The notes below the pieces were generated by a model. It saw only the letters and a list, made by a program, of their open reading frames with translations, did no database searches and was not told the DNA's origin. The translations under genes were made by a program, and so were the position numbers. A stretch of 64,000 nt of DNA from Streptomyces sp. B21-105 (GTDB lineage Bacteria; Actinomycetota; Actinomycetes; Streptomycetales; Streptomycetaceae), in the NCBI RefSeq assembly GCF_036898465.1, contig NZ_JARUMJ010000001.1, positions 5,270,001 to 5,334,000 on the forward strand, read 5' to 3'. Below, in pieces: positions 8,806 to 20,205 of the stretch (positions are counted from its first letter, which is position 1; every line of letters begins with the position of its first letter).

Positions 8806-9840
8806 ATGGGTCCCCATCCTGCGGTCGCGGCGATACGCCTGGCGGTCCGCCGCGTACTCCACGACGTCCTCAACGACCACCCCGCCCCCCGAGTGAGCGC
8901 CCACGAACACCCGCCGTCGCCGCCGCTCGTGCTCGTGGCGTGCTCCGGCGGCGCCGACTCCATGGCCCTCGCCTCCGCCCTCGCCTTCGAGGCCCCCCGG
9001 CTCGGCATCCGCGCCGGCGGCGTCACCGTCGACCACGGCCTGCAGCCCGGCTCCGACCTGCGCGCCGCGGAGGTCGCCCTGCGGCTGCGCGAACTCGGCC
9101 TCGACCCCGTCGAGTCCACCGCCGTGACCGTCGGCCGCGAAGGCGGCCCCGAGGCAGCCGCCCGCGACGCCCGCTACACCGCCCTCGACGCCGCCGCCGA
9201 GCGCCACGGCGCCGCCGCGGTCCTGCTCGGCCACACCCGCGACGACCAGGCCGAGACGGTCCTGCTCGGCCTCGCCCGCGGCTCCGGCATCCGCTCCCTG
9301 TCCGGCATGGCCGCCGTCTCCGGCGGACCGGGGGCCGCCCGCCGCTACCGCCGCCCCTTCCTCCAGCTCGACCGGCAGACCGCCCGCAAAGCCTGCATGG
9401 TCCAGTCCCTGCCCGTCTGGGACGACCCGCACAACGCCGACCCCGCCTACACCCGCTCCCGGCTCCGCCACGAGGGTCTGCCCGCCCTGGAGAAAGCCCT
9501 CGGCAAGGGCGTCGTCGAAGCGCTGGCGCGGACCGCCCAGCTCTCCCGCGACGACGCCGACGCGCTCGACGCGTGGGCCGGCCAGGCCGAGTCCTCCGTA
9601 CGGGACGCGGCCGGTCTGCTGGAGTGCGCCAAGCTCTACGCCCTGCCGCCCGCCGTGCGCCGCCGCATCCTGCGCCGCGCCGCGATCGAGGCGGGCGCTC
9701 CGGCCGGCTCCCTCTTCGCCCGGCACATCGAAGAGGTCGACCGGTTGATCACCGGATGGCGCGGCCAGGGGGTCATCAATCTTCCCGGCAAAGTCGTCGC
9801 CCAGCGCCAGGGTGGCAGACTGGTGATTCGGCAAGGCTGA
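8806..9840 (+). CDS. tilS: tRNA(Ile)-lysidine synthetase
   Basis: A 344-residue enzyme that converts C34 of the CAU anticodon of one isoleucine tRNA to lysidine using ATP and lysine. This changes both decoding and charging and is essential. The PP-loop SGGADS lies at 47-52, followed by [11 protein letters not shown] and [20 protein letters not shown], all diagnostic of TilS. The C-terminal part is the short actinobacterial form. The ATG at 8806 has GAAGGGA nine bases upstream. It is followed by hpt after 74 bp, as in many Gram-positive tilS-hpt-ftsH clusters. Confidence 0.95.
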   Translation: MGPHPAVAAIRLAVRRVLHDVLNDHPAPRVSAHEHPPSPPLVLVACSGGADSMALASALAFEAPRLGIRAGGVTVDHGLQPGSDLRAAEVALRLRELGLDPVESTAVTVGREGGPEAAARDARYTALDAAAERHGAAAVLLGHTRDDQAETVLLGLARGSGIRSLSGMAAVSGGPGAARRYRRPFLQLDRQTARKACMVQSLPVWDDPHNADPAYTRSRLRHEGLPALEKALGKGVVEALARTAQLSRDDADALDAWAGQAESSVRDAAGLLECAKLYALPPAVRRRILRRAAIEAGAPAGSLFARHIEEVDRLITGWRGQGVINLPGKVVAQRQGGRLVIRQG

Positions 9841-9914
9841 CTCGGGCCCTCCGCCAGGACCGCTCACGTGGTCGTCGTGGGCGGTCCCGGCGGCCGGTAG
9901 GACAACCGAAAGTG

Positions 9915-10475
9915 ATGCGGGTGGACGCGAAAGACATGGGCACCGACCTCAAAGAGGTGCTCATCACCAAGGAAGAGATCGACGCGAAGCTGGTCGAACT
10001 GGCCGCGAAGATCGACGCGGAGTACGCGGGCAAGGACCTGCTCATCGTCGGTGTCCTCAAGGGCGCGGTGATGGTCATGGCCGACCTCGCTCGGGCCCTG
10101 TCCACCCCCGTCACCATGGACTGGATGGCCGTGTCGTCCTACGGCGCGGGCACCCAGTCCTCCGGCGTGGTGCGGATCCTCAAGGACCTCGACACCGACA
10201 TCAAGGGCAAGCACGTCCTCATCGTCGAGGACATCATCGACTCCGGCCTGACCCTGTCCTGGCTGCTGTCCAACCTCGGCTCGCGCGAGCCCGCCTCGCT
10301 CAAGGTGTGCACGCTGCTGCGCAAGCCCGAGGCCGCCAAGGTGGCCATCGACGTCGAGTGGGTCGGCTTCGACATCCCCAACGAGTTCGTCGTCGGCTAC
10401 GGCCTCGACTACGCCGAGAAGTACCGCAACCTCCCGTTCGTCGGTACGCTCGCCCCCCACGTCTACGGCGGCTGA
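9915..10475 (+). CDS. hpt: Hypoxanthine phosphoribosyltransferase
   Basis: 186 residues. It salvages hypoxanthine (and guanine) to IMP/GMP with PRPP. The PRPP-binding loop [13 protein letters not shown] is at about 101-113 and the flexible-loop serine-tyrosine SSYG near 75. The end [18 protein letters not shown] is typical. The ATG at 9915 gives MRVDAKDMG as in streptomycete relatives; a GTG two codons on is possible. It lies between tilS and ftsH, a conserved trio. Confidence 0.95.
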   Translation: MRVDAKDMGTDLKEVLITKEEIDAKLVELAAKIDAEYAGKDLLIVGVLKGAVMVMADLARALSTPVTMDWMAVSSYGAGTQSSGVVRILKDLDTDIKGKHVLIVEDIIDSGLTLSWLLSNLGSREPASLKVCTLLRKPEAAKVAIDVEWVGFDIPNEFVVGYGLDYAEKYRNLPFVGTLAPHVYGG

Positions 10476-10484
10476 ACCCGAAAA

Positions 10485-10518
10485 GCCGGGGCCCCTTACG
10501 AAGATCGGGAACCCCGGC
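10485..10518 (+). terminator. Inverted repeat after hpt
   Basis: GCCGGGG (10485-10491) pairs with CCCCGGC (10512-10518) across a 20-nt loop, starting just after the hpt stop. It may end or attenuate transcription before ftsH. No T-tract follows. Confidence 0.4.
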
Positions 10519-10660
10519 GGGCCTCACGCCGTTGGAGCATGCAGACGGGTGCGCCAGCCGTCCCGTGCGGCTTCGCGCGACGAAGCTGGGGTACCGTCAG
10601 AAGAACTGTCTTATCAAACTCACTATGGCAGGAGGGACGGGGCGACACCGCTCCGTATGG

Positions 10661-12700
<2,040 letters not shown>

Positions 12701-12734
12701 TGTGCTCCCGGCGGCCTCAACAGGCCCGGAATGG

Positions 12735-12774
12735 ATGCCGCGCCCCCCAGGTTCTAGCCTGGGGGGCGCGGCAT
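12735..12774 (+). terminator. Strong hairpin after ftsH
   Basis: A perfect 17-bp stem (12735-12751 with 12758-12774) closes a 6-nt loop. The arms are ATGCCGCGCCCCCCAGG and its exact complement. It lies 35 bp after the ftsH stop and before folE, so it should insulate folE from ftsH or serve as an mRNA 3' end. Confidence 0.85.
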
Positions 12775-12851
12775 TTCCTCTCCACCAAGTTCGATGCCGC
12801 AGATGAGGCGCGTGACCGGTACGCGCTACCCGCACAGGAACGAGGCACCAG

Positions 12852-13457
12852 ATGACCGACCCCGTGACGCTGGACGGCGAGGGCTTGATCGGCGAGTTCG
12901 ACGAGAAGCGCGCCGAGAACGCCGTACGGGAGCTCCTGATCGCGGTCGGCGAGGACCCGGACCGCGAGGGACTTCAGGAGACGCCGGCGCGGGTGGCGCG
13001 GGCGTACCGGGAGCTGCTGGCGGGCCTCAGGCAGGAGCCCGAGGATGTGCTGACGACCACGTTCGACCTCGGCCATGACGAGATGGTGCTCGTCAAGGAC
13101 ATCGAGATCGTCTCGCTGTGCGAGCATCACATGCTGCCGTTCCACGGTGTCGCCCACGTGGGGTACATCCCGGCGGAGTCAGGGAAGATCACGGGCCTGT
13201 CGAAGCTGGCGCGGCTGGTCGAGGTGTTCGCGCGCCGCCTTCAGGTCCAGGAACGCCTCACCACGCAGGTGGCGGACTCTCTCATGCGGATTCTCGAGGC
13301 CCGCGGTGTGATCGTCGTCGTCGAGGCCGAGCACATGTGCATGTCCGTGCGCGGGATCCGTAAGCCGGGCGCCAAGACCACCACGTCCGCGGTGCGGGGG
13401 CAGCTCAGGGACGCGACGACCCGCGCGGAGGCGATGAGCCTGATACTGGCGCGCTGA
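12852..13457 (+). CDS. folE: GTP cyclohydrolase I
   Basis: 201 residues. It opens GTP to 7,8-dihydroneopterin triphosphate, the first step of folate synthesis. The zinc ligands are visible: Cys90 with His93 in [10 protein letters not shown] and Cys163 in EHMCMSV. The substrate-contact block [19 protein letters not shown] is at about 111-129 and the ending is typical. The ATG at 12852 has an AGGA ribosome site. The later folate genes (folP, folB, folK) lie just downstream on the opposite strand, so this is a split folate cluster. Confidence 0.96.
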   Translation: MTDPVTLDGEGLIGEFDEKRAENAVRELLIAVGEDPDREGLQETPARVARAYRELLAGLRQEPEDVLTTTFDLGHDEMVLVKDIEIVSLCEHHMLPFHGVAHVGYIPAESGKITGLSKLARLVEVFARRLQVQERLTTQVADSLMRILEARGVIVVVEAEHMCMSVRGIRKPGAKTTTSAVRGQLRDATTRAEAMSLILAR

Positions 13458-13550
13458 CCCCGCCGCGCCGGCACCCACCCACACCGCCGGCGCCCCGCGC
13501 ACGCCGGCACCCCGCGCGCGCCGACCCCGCCGCACTCATGCGCGGCGGGG

Positions 13551-14036
13551 TCACGCCGTCGAGGCCGCGCCGTTCTCGTGGTCGTCGTCCTCCGGGAGCT
13601 TGCAGACGCGTTCCAGGAAGATGGCCGCCGCTATGACGGCGATGCCCGCCAGGACCGAGAAGCCGGCGTAGATGGCCTGGTCGCGGCGGGCGGGGATGTC
13701 CAGGGACTCCAGGAGGAAGACGCCCGTGCCTCCGTACATGCCGGAGACGAGGGCGGCCACGAGGGCGCTGGCCTGGCCGAAGACGACCGCGCGGGCGGCC
13801 ATCAGCGGGTCGACGCCCTTCGCCTCGGGGCGGCGCTCGCGCTGGGCCTTGAGGCGCGAGCGCAGCGAGATCGCCGTGGCGAGCAGGATCACCGCGATCA
13901 CGGCGAGCACGATGGGCGCGGCCAGCGGGACGCTGGGCAGGGTTCCGACCGAGTTCCAGAGGCGGGCGCCCGCCCAGGACAGGACGCCGGCCACGACGAA
14001 CACGCCTGCCAGCACCCTGATGTGCAGCTCTCTCAC
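13551..14036 (-). CDS. DUF3180 membrane protein
   Basis: A 161-residue protein with four hydrophobic segments (about 8-25, 38-55, 85-105, 122-142), matching the actinobacterial DUF3180 family. No biochemical function is known. It starts at GTG 14036, 56 bp after folK on the same strand, and is the last gene of the folP-folB-folK run, a position conserved in actinobacteria. This suggests co-expression but proves no role in folate synthesis. Confidence 0.82.
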   Translation of the reverse strand: MRELHIRVLAGVFVVAGVLSWAGARLWNSVGTLPSVPLAAPIVLAVIAVILLATAISLRSRLKAQRERRPEAKGVDPLMAARAVVFGQASALVAALVSGMYGGTGVFLLESLDIPARRDQAIYAGFSVLAGIAVIAAAIFLERVCKLPEDDDHENGAASTA

Positions 14037-14092
14037 GGTGTCCCTTCAGCTCCCCCGCAGTGGTCCTGCGACCTTCCTGTTGACCTTAACGA

Positions 14093-14704
14093 CTACTCGG
14101 GCAGGTGGAGTTCCAGGTCCTCGCGGGCGGCGACGCCCTCACGGGTGACGGCGTCGAGAAGGTCGGCGACCGCGCCGAGGCCGGGGAGTTGGGCCTCGGG
14201 CTCCACGTCGTGCCAGGGCGCGAGCACGAACGCCCGCTCGTGGGCGCGGGGGTGAGGGAGGGTGAGCTGCGGGTCGTCGTCCACGACGTCGGCGTACGCG
14301 ACGATGTCGACGTCCAGCGTGCGTGCGCCCCAGCGTTCCTCCCGGACCCGGTGGAAGGCCTCCTCGACGGCGTGCGCGCGCTCCAGGAGGGAGGACGGCG
14401 GCAGGGTCGTCTTCAGCAGGACCACCGCGTTGAAGTACGACGGCTGGCTGCCGGGCTCGACGCCCCAGGGCGCCGTCTCGTACACGGGGGAGACGGCCTT
14501 GATGCGCACGCCCGGGGTGTCCTCGAGGGCGTCGATGGCGCCCTGCAGCGTCTCCAGGCGGTTGCCCAGGTTGGAGCCGAGGGAGAGCACGGCGCGTTTC
14601 GGGTTGTGCAGGGTGGTGTCGGCGGCGTCGACCCTCTCGACGACGGAGGCGGGCACCGGCTGGACGGTCGGGTCGCTCTGACCCCCGGCGAAGAACGCGG
14701 TCAT
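14093..14704 (-). CDS. folK: 6-hydroxymethyl-7,8-dihydropterin pyrophosphokinase (HPPK)
   Basis: 203 residues. It transfers pyrophosphate from ATP to hydroxymethyl-dihydropterin, giving the substrate of FolP. Motifs are SLGSNLGNR near 41, SPVYETAPWG near 75 and the signature RWGARTLDVDIV near 130 with the Mg2+-binding aspartates. About 30 residues precede the catalytic core, common in streptomycetes. The ATG at 14704 overlaps the folB stop by ATGA, so translation is probably coupled. Confidence 0.95.
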   Translation of the reverse strand: MTAFFAGGQSDPTVQPVPASVVERVDAADTTLHNPKRAVLSLGSNLGNRLETLQGAIDALEDTPGVRIKAVSPVYETAPWGVEPGSQPSYFNAVVLLKTTLPPSSLLERAHAVEEAFHRVREERWGARTLDVDIVAYADVVDDDPQLTLPHPRAHERAFVLAPWHDVEPEAQLPGLGAVADLLDAVTREGVAAREDLELHLPE

Positions 14705-15060
14705 ACTCGGCTCCGGGTGATGGTGACGGTCACGTCGTCGAAGGGGACGGTGATCGGGGCGTCCGGTTTGTGGACGCAGACCTCGACCTCCCGGACCACT
14801 TCGTGCTTCAGACAGACCTGGGCGATGCGTTCGGCGAGCGTCTCGACGAGGTCGACGGGCTCGCCCTCGACGACGGCCACGGTCTCCTCCGCCACGATGC
14901 CGTAGTGCACGGTCTTCGCCAGGTCGTCGTCGGCCGCGGCCGGACGGGTGTCCAGGCCGAGGACGAGGTCCACGATGAAGGTCTGGCCCTCCTCGCGTTC
15001 CTTGGGGAACACGCCGTGGTACCCGCGGGCCTTCAGGCCGCGCAGCGCGACACGATCCAC
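14701..15060 (-). CDS. folB: Dihydroneopterin aldolase
   Basis: 119 residues, normal family length. It cleaves dihydroneopterin to hydroxymethyl-dihydropterin and glycolaldehyde. The block GLKARGYHGVFPKEREEGQ near the start, YGIVAEET in the middle and VCVHKPDAPI near the end carry the conserved Glu, Tyr and Lys of the active site. The GTG at 15060 is eight bases from AGGAG. A GTG three codons upstream overlaps that site and is less likely. Confidence 0.95.
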   Translation of the reverse strand: MDRVALRGLKARGYHGVFPKEREEGQTFIVDLVLGLDTRPAAADDDLAKTVHYGIVAEETVAVVEGEPVDLVETLAERIAQVCLKHEVVREVEVCVHKPDAPITVPFDDVTVTITRSRV

Positions 15061-15340
15061 GCGAATCACTCCTGCAGTCGTCGGTTCCGGCCGGTGCGTG
15101 CCATGTGCGGGCGGCACCCCGGCCACGCTCGAATCTACCCGCGAGCACTGACAGACCCGGTCTCCGGCCGCGACGGCCGGGGCGGGAGCCAGACATTTCA
15201 CCGGCCGTTCCCCGTGGGGAACCCGGTGGCTCACGGGTTGGTAGCCGCCCCTACCCACGGGTTCGTGATTCCAACCACTTCTTCGCCCTGGTGGGCCGTC
15301 CGGGGCCCGCCGCCGGCTCCCGGGGGCCGCTCCCGACCGC
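15061..15340. other. Gap inside the folate run with a 16-nt palindrome
   Basis: This 280-bp stretch separates folB from the upstream NTF2-like gene on the same strand. I see no coding region. It holds a perfect palindrome, GTTCCCCGTGGGGAAC (15207-15222), and a small stem GGTAG/CTACC nearby. Either could be an operator or transcript end, and folB may have its own promoter here. Confidence 0.4.
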
Positions 15341-15853
15341 TCAGGAGGGGGTGTCCTCCTCGTCGTCGTCATCGTCCTCGTCGTTCCCGGCCAGCACCGG
15401 GGAGGCGTGGTGCGACCAGAGCTTCCAGCCGTCCGGCGTGCGGCGGAACACGTTGGTGGCGACCACGAGCTGGCCGACGAGCGGTCCGAGCTCCTCGCCG
15501 GCCTCCGGCGCCGGACCGCCGCTGAGGATGTTCTCGGTGCAGTTCACCAGGGCGGTGTCGCCGGTGACCGAGACGTGCACGTCGGTCAGGAAGAACTGGA
15601 TGTAGTCGGTGTTCGCCATGATCAGCGCGTACGACCGCAGGACCTCGCCGCGGCCGGTGAGCGCGGGCCAGCCGGGGTGCACGCAGGAGACCACGCCGAC
15701 GTCCGCCGGGTCGTGGTAGGTCTCGTCCACGCCCAGGTCGGACGGGGCCAGCCAGAAGGAGGAGACCCCCTCGAAGTCCCCCTGCTCCAGTGCCTCGTAG
15801 AAGGCGGTGTTGGCGGCTTCGACCTCCTCGACGTCCGTGTGTGGGGCGCTCAC
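15341..15853 (-). CDS. SnoaL/NTF2-like domain protein
   Basis: A 170-residue protein with the cone-shaped NTF2-like fold pattern: helices EEVEAANTAFYEALEQGDFEGVSSFW at the start, then beta strands ending NVFRRTPDGWKLWSHHASPV, a very typical SnoaL-like close. The C-terminus is strongly acidic (a run of Asp/Glu). No catalytic role can be assigned. Its GTG start overlaps the folP stop by GTGA, so it is translated with folP. This pairing is common in actinobacteria but its meaning is unknown. Confidence 0.82.
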   Translation of the reverse strand: MSAPHTDVEEVEAANTAFYEALEQGDFEGVSSFWLAPSDLGVDETYHDPADVGVVSCVHPGWPALTGRGEVLRSYALIMANTDYIQFFLTDVHVSVTGDTALVNCTENILSGGPAPEAGEELGPLVGQLVVATNVFRRTPDGWKLWSHHASPVLAGNDEDDDDDEEDTPS

Positions 15854-16770
15854 CGGGCTCCTTCCGCCCGCGCCGGGCCGGGTGCGCCCGCGCCGGGCGT
15901 ACGCCTTTCCTCGCGCGCCCCTTCCACGGCGCGCGCGACCTGCACCGCGTCGGCCGTCGCGCGGACCTCGTGCACACGGACGGCCCAGGCGCCGGCCTGT
16001 GCCGCGAGGGCGGAGACGGCGGCGGTAGCGGCGTCGCGCTCGCGCGCGGGGGGCGGGGCGCCTTCCGGTCCGGCCAGGACCCGGCCGAGGAACCGCTTGC
16101 GGGAGGCGGCGACGAGCAGCGGATGCCCGAGGGCGTGCAGCCGGTCGAGGTGGGCGAGCAGGGTGAGGTCGTGCTCGGCCTCCTTGGAGAAGCCGAGTCC
16201 GGGGTCGACGACGATGCGGTCGGGGGAGACGCCGCCGGCGAGGACGGCGTCCACGCGCGCGTGGAGCTCGTCGACCACCTCGGCGACGACGTCGGCGTAG
16301 ACGCCCCGGACGTTGCCGCCCTCGAGGAAGCCGCGCCAGTGCATGACCACGAAGGGGGCGCCCGCGTCCGCCACGGTGGGAATCATCGCCGGATCGGCGA
16401 GGCCGCCGCTGACGTCGTTGACGAGGGCGGCGCCGGCCGTCAGGGCCCGGGCGGCGACGGAGGCGCGCATGGTGTCGACGGACACGACGACGCCTTCGGA
16501 GGCGAGACCGCGGACGACGGGGACGACCCGGCGGAGCTCCTCGGCCTCGTCGACGCGGGTGGCGCCCGGGCGGGTGGACTCTCCGCCGACGTCGACGAGG
16601 TCCGCGCCCTGGGCGACGAGGTGGAGGCCGTGCTTGACGGCGGCGGTGGTGTCGAACCACCGGCCGCCGTCGGAGAAGGAGTCGGGGGTCACGTTGACGA
16701 CTCCCATGACCGCGCAGCGGTCCCATTGGGGAAGTCCGACGACGCGCCCGCGTCCGCTCTGCTTGCTCAT
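15850..16770 (-). CDS. folP: Dihydropteroate synthase
   Basis: 306 residues. It joins p-aminobenzoate to the activated pterin; it is the sulfonamide target. Motifs are MGVVNVTPDSFSDGG near 22, GADLVDVGGESTRPGA near 58, VNDVSGG near 118 and SRKRFLG near 232, matching the TIM-barrel active site. The tail after about 275 is Ala/Pro/Glu-rich. The ATG at 16770 gives MSKQSGRGRVVGLP. It is the first gene of the minus-strand folate run. Confidence 0.95.
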   Translation of the reverse strand: MSKQSGRGRVVGLPQWDRCAVMGVVNVTPDSFSDGGRWFDTTAAVKHGLHLVAQGADLVDVGGESTRPGATRVDEAEELRRVVPVVRGLASEGVVVSVDTMRASVAARALTAGAALVNDVSGGLADPAMIPTVADAGAPFVVMHWRGFLEGGNVRGVYADVVAEVVDELHARVDAVLAGGVSPDRIVVDPGLGFSKEAEHDLTLLAHLDRLHALGHPLLVAASRKRFLGRVLAGPEGAPPPARERDAATAAVSALAAQAGAWAVRVHEVRATADAVQVARAVEGAREERRTPGAGAPGPARAEGAR

Positions 16771-16865
16771 ATGTTCAGCGTAGGCCCAGGAGGCAGCCGC
16801 GCCGTGGTGCGGCCCAGGGGCAGGGCCCGGCCCGGGAACGCGGCGGCTCCGCGGGCCGGTGCGGC

Positions 16866-18752
16866 CTATGCCGCCCGTACGTCCCTCTCCGCCACGGCGT
16901 GCGCACACGCGCGGGGCGCGCCGGCGCGGCGGCGCAGGAAGCGCGGCAGGGGGAGGGCGAAGTTGACGAAGCCTTCGGCCTGCATGGCGGCGAAGCCGAT
17001 GCGGGGCAGGTCGCCGGAGGCCCGGTAGACGACGAAGCGGGGCTCCCAGCGGGGCTGGAACTTGGCGTTGAACTTGTACAGCGACTCGATCTGGAACCAG
17101 CGGGAGAGGAAGACCAGCAGCCCGCGCCAGGCGCGCAGCACGGGACCGGCGCCGATCTTCTCGCCGCGGGCCAGGGCCGAGCGGAACATGGCGAAGTTCA
17201 GCGACACGCGCGTGATGCCGAACTTCGGTGCGGCCTGGAGAGCGGCGACGATCAGCAGTTCGTTCATGCCGGGGTCGGCCGAGCGGTCGCGTCGCATCAG
17301 GTCGAGGGAGGCGCCGTCCGGGCCCCAGGGCACGAAATGCAGGATCGCCTTCAGGTCGCCGTACTCGCCGGGGACCTCGTCGGCCTTGTGGGCGGTGGCG
17401 ATGAGGCAGTCCCCGTCGGAGGCGTCGCCGACGCGGCCCAGAGCCATGGAGAAGCCGCGCTCGGTGTCGGTGCCGCGCCAGTTCTCGGCGGCGCGCCGGA
17501 TGCGGTCCAGTTCGGCCTCGCCCAGGTCACGTACGCGCCGGACCCGGGTCTCGTAACCGGCGCGTTCGATGCGCTTGACCATTTGGCGCACGTTGCGCAT
17601 CGCGCGGCCGGCGAGGGAGAAATCCGCCACGTCCACCACCGCCTCGTCGCCCAGCTCCAGGGCGTCCAGGCCGGTCTCGCGGGTCCACACCTCGCCGCCG
17701 GTCTCCGAGCAGCCCATGACGGCGGGCGTCCAGGAGTGGGCCTTGGCCTCGTCCATGAAGCGTTCGATGGCGCCGGGCCAGGCCTCGACGTCGCCGATGG
17801 GGTCGCCGCTGGCGAGCATCACGCCGGAGACCACGCGGTAGGTGACGGCGGCCTTGCCGCTGGGGGAGAAGACGACGGCCTTGTCACGGCGCAGTGCGAA
17901 GTGGCCGAGGGAGTCGCGCCGGCCGTGCTTGTCCAGCAGGGCGCGCAGACGGTTCTCGTCCTCCTCGGTGAGGCGCGCGGCCGGGTGCTCGGGGCGGAAG
18001 GCGAGGTAGATCGTGGTGACGGCGGTGATCCAGCCGAGGGCGCCGAGGGAGAAGGCGACCGTCCAGGAGGTGTTGCCCTGGTAGTCGACCGGGCCCTCGA
18101 AGCCGAAGAGGCCGTACAGGACGTGCGTGATGCGATCGGCCAGGCTCGGGTCGCCGATCAGGCGCCCCGGGTGGACGCTGACGATGACCAGGCCGAGGCC
18201 CAGGGAACCGGCGCCCATGAGGACGAAGTTGGCGAGCGCGCGCCAGCGGCTGCGCGGGTCGGGCAGCGCCGTGAACTGGTCGCGGTGCACCAGGAGCGGG
18301 ATGAGGAGGGCGACCGAGATGAGCGCGCCCACGATCGAGTGCCGGTACACGAACTGTGAGATCGCGCCGGCCGGGAGCAACACGACCGCGGCTCGCCAGG
18401 CCCGCCGCTTGCCGCGCCGGAGACCGTGGGCGAGCAGCAGCAGCAGGACGCCCGCGCTGAGCGACAGCGCGGCCGCGAAGGGCCCGAACGAACCGGGCAG
18501 CACCTCGGCGAAGGTGTGCATACGGCTGTGGCGGAACCGCGGGAAGACGCCGGCGGCGACGTCCAGCAGGCCCACGAGGGCACAGGCCCGGGCGACGAGG
18601 GACGGCACGGCCGCGGGGCGTGGACCCCGCACTATCCGCCGCACCCGGCTGGTACGGGGCGGAACCCCACCCGACATTTCCCCATCTTCGGTGACAGACA
18701 TCGCATCCCGTAGTTCCGCGAGAGACATTGGACCCGGTGCCGATTCGGGCAT
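16866..18752 (-). CDS. Phosphatidylglycerol lysyltransferase-like membrane protein (DUF2156)
   Basis: A 628-residue protein. The N-terminal half has about six TM segments (roughly 48-250). The C-terminal half is a DUF2156 (tandem GNAT-like) domain with GDPIGD near 315, NVRQMVKRIERAGY near 385 and NEWN-like NELLIVAALQAAPKFGI near 505, as in the catalytic part of MprF/LysX aminoacyl-phosphatidylglycerol synthases. It probably decorates phosphatidylglycerol with lysine or another amino acid, changing surface charge. No lysyl-tRNA synthetase domain is fused, unlike mycobacterial LysX. The start is uncertain: ATG 18752 is the longest, ATG 18701 is possible, and neither has a clear ribosome site. 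Confidence 0.8.
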   Translation of the reverse strand: MPESAPGPMSLAELRDAMSVTEDGEMSGGVPPRTSRVRRIVRGPRPAAVPSLVARACALVGLLDVAAGVFPRFRHSRMHTFAEVLPGSFGPFAAALSLSAGVLLLLLAHGLRRGKRRAWRAAVVLLPAGAISQFVYRHSIVGALISVALLIPLLVHRDQFTALPDPRSRWRALANFVLMGAGSLGLGLVIVSVHPGRLIGDPSLADRITHVLYGLFGFEGPVDYQGNTSWTVAFSLGALGWITAVTTIYLAFRPEHPAARLTEEDENRLRALLDKHGRRDSLGHFALRRDKAVVFSPSGKAAVTYRVVSGVMLASGDPIGDVEAWPGAIERFMDEAKAHSWTPAVMGCSETGGEVWTRETGLDALELGDEAVVDVADFSLAGRAMRNVRQMVKRIERAGYETRVRRVRDLGEAELDRIRRAAENWRGTDTERGFSMALGRVGDASDGDCLIATAHKADEVPGEYGDLKAILHFVPWGPDGASLDLMRRDRSADPGMNELLIVAALQAAPKFGITRVSLNFAMFRSALARGEKIGAGPVLRAWRGLLVFLSRWFQIESLYKFNAKFQPRWEPRFVVYRASGDLPRIGFAAMQAEGFVNFALPLPRFLRRRAGAPRACAHAVAERDVRAA

Positions 18753-18912
18753 CCGGCGACATTGCGCCCTCTAGGACGGTGTCTTGGGGAGAGAGGTTCA
18801 CTCGTCTCGCCAAAGCCGTTGAAAAGACCAGGGAAAGTTCGGGACAAGCCCTCGCGAAGGAGTCGGGGGAGCGGGCGTGATTCCGGACGGAGAGCAGGCA
18901 GGGAAACACCGC

Positions 18913-20058
18913 ATGGGTCTCACGAGCAACAAAGTGCTGCTGCTGTCAGTGCTGTTCGCCGTATCGCTGTTCATCGGCACGGTGTGGCTGTGGCCGCGTC
19001 TGGGCAAGCGCAACTGGCGGGCCGTCGGCGGGCGGGTCGGGCTGCTGTTCGCCACACAGTTGGCACTCTTCGCGTCCATAGGGCTGTCCGCCAACCAGGC
19101 GTTCGGCTTCTACGCCAGTTGGGCGGACCTGTTCGGTCAGGAGACGGATCAGGGCGTGGTCGTCGACCACGCGAAGGGCGGCGTGCCGGCGGGTCCGCTG
19201 CGGGTGGTCGACACCCGGCGGGTGGACGGCAACGGCAGCGGGATGCCGCGCTTCGGAGGACAGATCCAGAAGATCGCCGTCGTCGGGCGTACGACGGACA
19301 TCGCCACGCCCGCGTTCGTGTACCTGCCGCCGGAGTACTTCGATCCGCAGTTCCGCACACGCACCTTCCCCGCGACCGTGGTCCTCACGGGCTACCCGGG
19401 CACGGCGGAGGCGCTGGTGAACAAGCTGCACTACCCGAGCACCGCGCGGACGCTCGCGAAGAACGGGCGCATGGAGCCGATGATCCTGGTGCTGATGCGG
19501 CCGACGGTGGCGCCGCCGCGGGACACCGAGTGCGTGGACATCCCGGACGGCCCGCAGACCGAGTCGTTCTTCGCCAAGGACCTGCCGGAGGCCGTGACGG
19601 CCCACTACCGGGTGAACAAGCGGCCCGGCGGCTGGGGCATCATCGGCGACTCCACGGGCGGCTACTGCGCGCTGAAGCTGGCGATGCACCACCCGGAGGT
19701 CTACGGGGCGGGTGCGGGCCTGTCCGCCTACTACAAGGCGCCGAGCGACCCGACCACCGGCGACCTCTTCCACGGGAACAAGAAGCTCCGCAATGAAGCC
19801 GATCTGCACTGGTTTCTGAAGAATCGTTCCGCTCCGGCCACCTCGCTGCTCGTCACCAGCAGCAAGGTCGGCGAATCCAACTACAAGGCCACGCTGAAGT
19901 TCATAGAGCTGGCGAAGAACACCCACCGGACCAAGATCTCGTCGATCATCCTGGAAAGCGGCGGTCACAACTTCAACACCTGGCGCCGGGAGATCCCGCC
20001 GACCCTGGAGTGGGTCAGCGAGCGCCTCACCGTGCGGCGAGGGGGCGACGCGGGGTGA
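18913..20058 (+). CDS. Membrane-anchored alpha/beta-hydrolase (esterase D/antigen 85-like)
   Basis: 381 residues. Two hydrophobic segments (about 7-27 and 42-62) anchor it, followed by an external hydrolase domain. The nucleophile elbow is GDSTGG at 245-250 (Ser247), the late His lies in ESGGHNFNTW, and the fold resembles the esterase D/mycolyltransferase-like family. The substrate is unknown. The ATG at 18913 follows GCAGGGA; a GTG at 18877 with GGGGA also fits and would add 12 residues. It is divergent from the DUF2156 gene, and the pairing suggests an envelope role. Confidence 0.78.
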   Translation: MGLTSNKVLLLSVLFAVSLFIGTVWLWPRLGKRNWRAVGGRVGLLFATQLALFASIGLSANQAFGFYASWADLFGQETDQGVVVDHAKGGVPAGPLRVVDTRRVDGNGSGMPRFGGQIQKIAVVGRTTDIATPAFVYLPPEYFDPQFRTRTFPATVVLTGYPGTAEALVNKLHYPSTARTLAKNGRMEPMILVLMRPTVAPPRDTECVDIPDGPQTESFFAKDLPEAVTAHYRVNKRPGGWGIIGDSTGGYCALKLAMHHPEVYGAGAGLSAYYKAPSDPTTGDLFHGNKKLRNEADLHWFLKNRSAPATSLLVTSSKVGESNYKATLKFIELAKNTHRTKISSIILESGGHNFNTWRREIPPTLEWVSERLTVRRGGDAG

Positions 20059-20205
20059 CGTGGGAGTCCGGGACCGGAAATGATCTTGCCGTTTGTCGAA
20101 TTCGGTGACAGCAGAGTTTCCCGATGCCCTGTGAAGGCATCGGTACGGCTGCGTTTTTGTGGGGCGGGGCGCCAACATTCGCCTACGCGCGGTAAGTTTC
20201 TGGCC

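Noticed and set aside
5632..9867. 1411-codon minus-strand open frame
   Set aside because: It is opposite dacB, the zinc protease and tilS, which have clear motifs; long antisense frames are expected in very GC-rich DNA.
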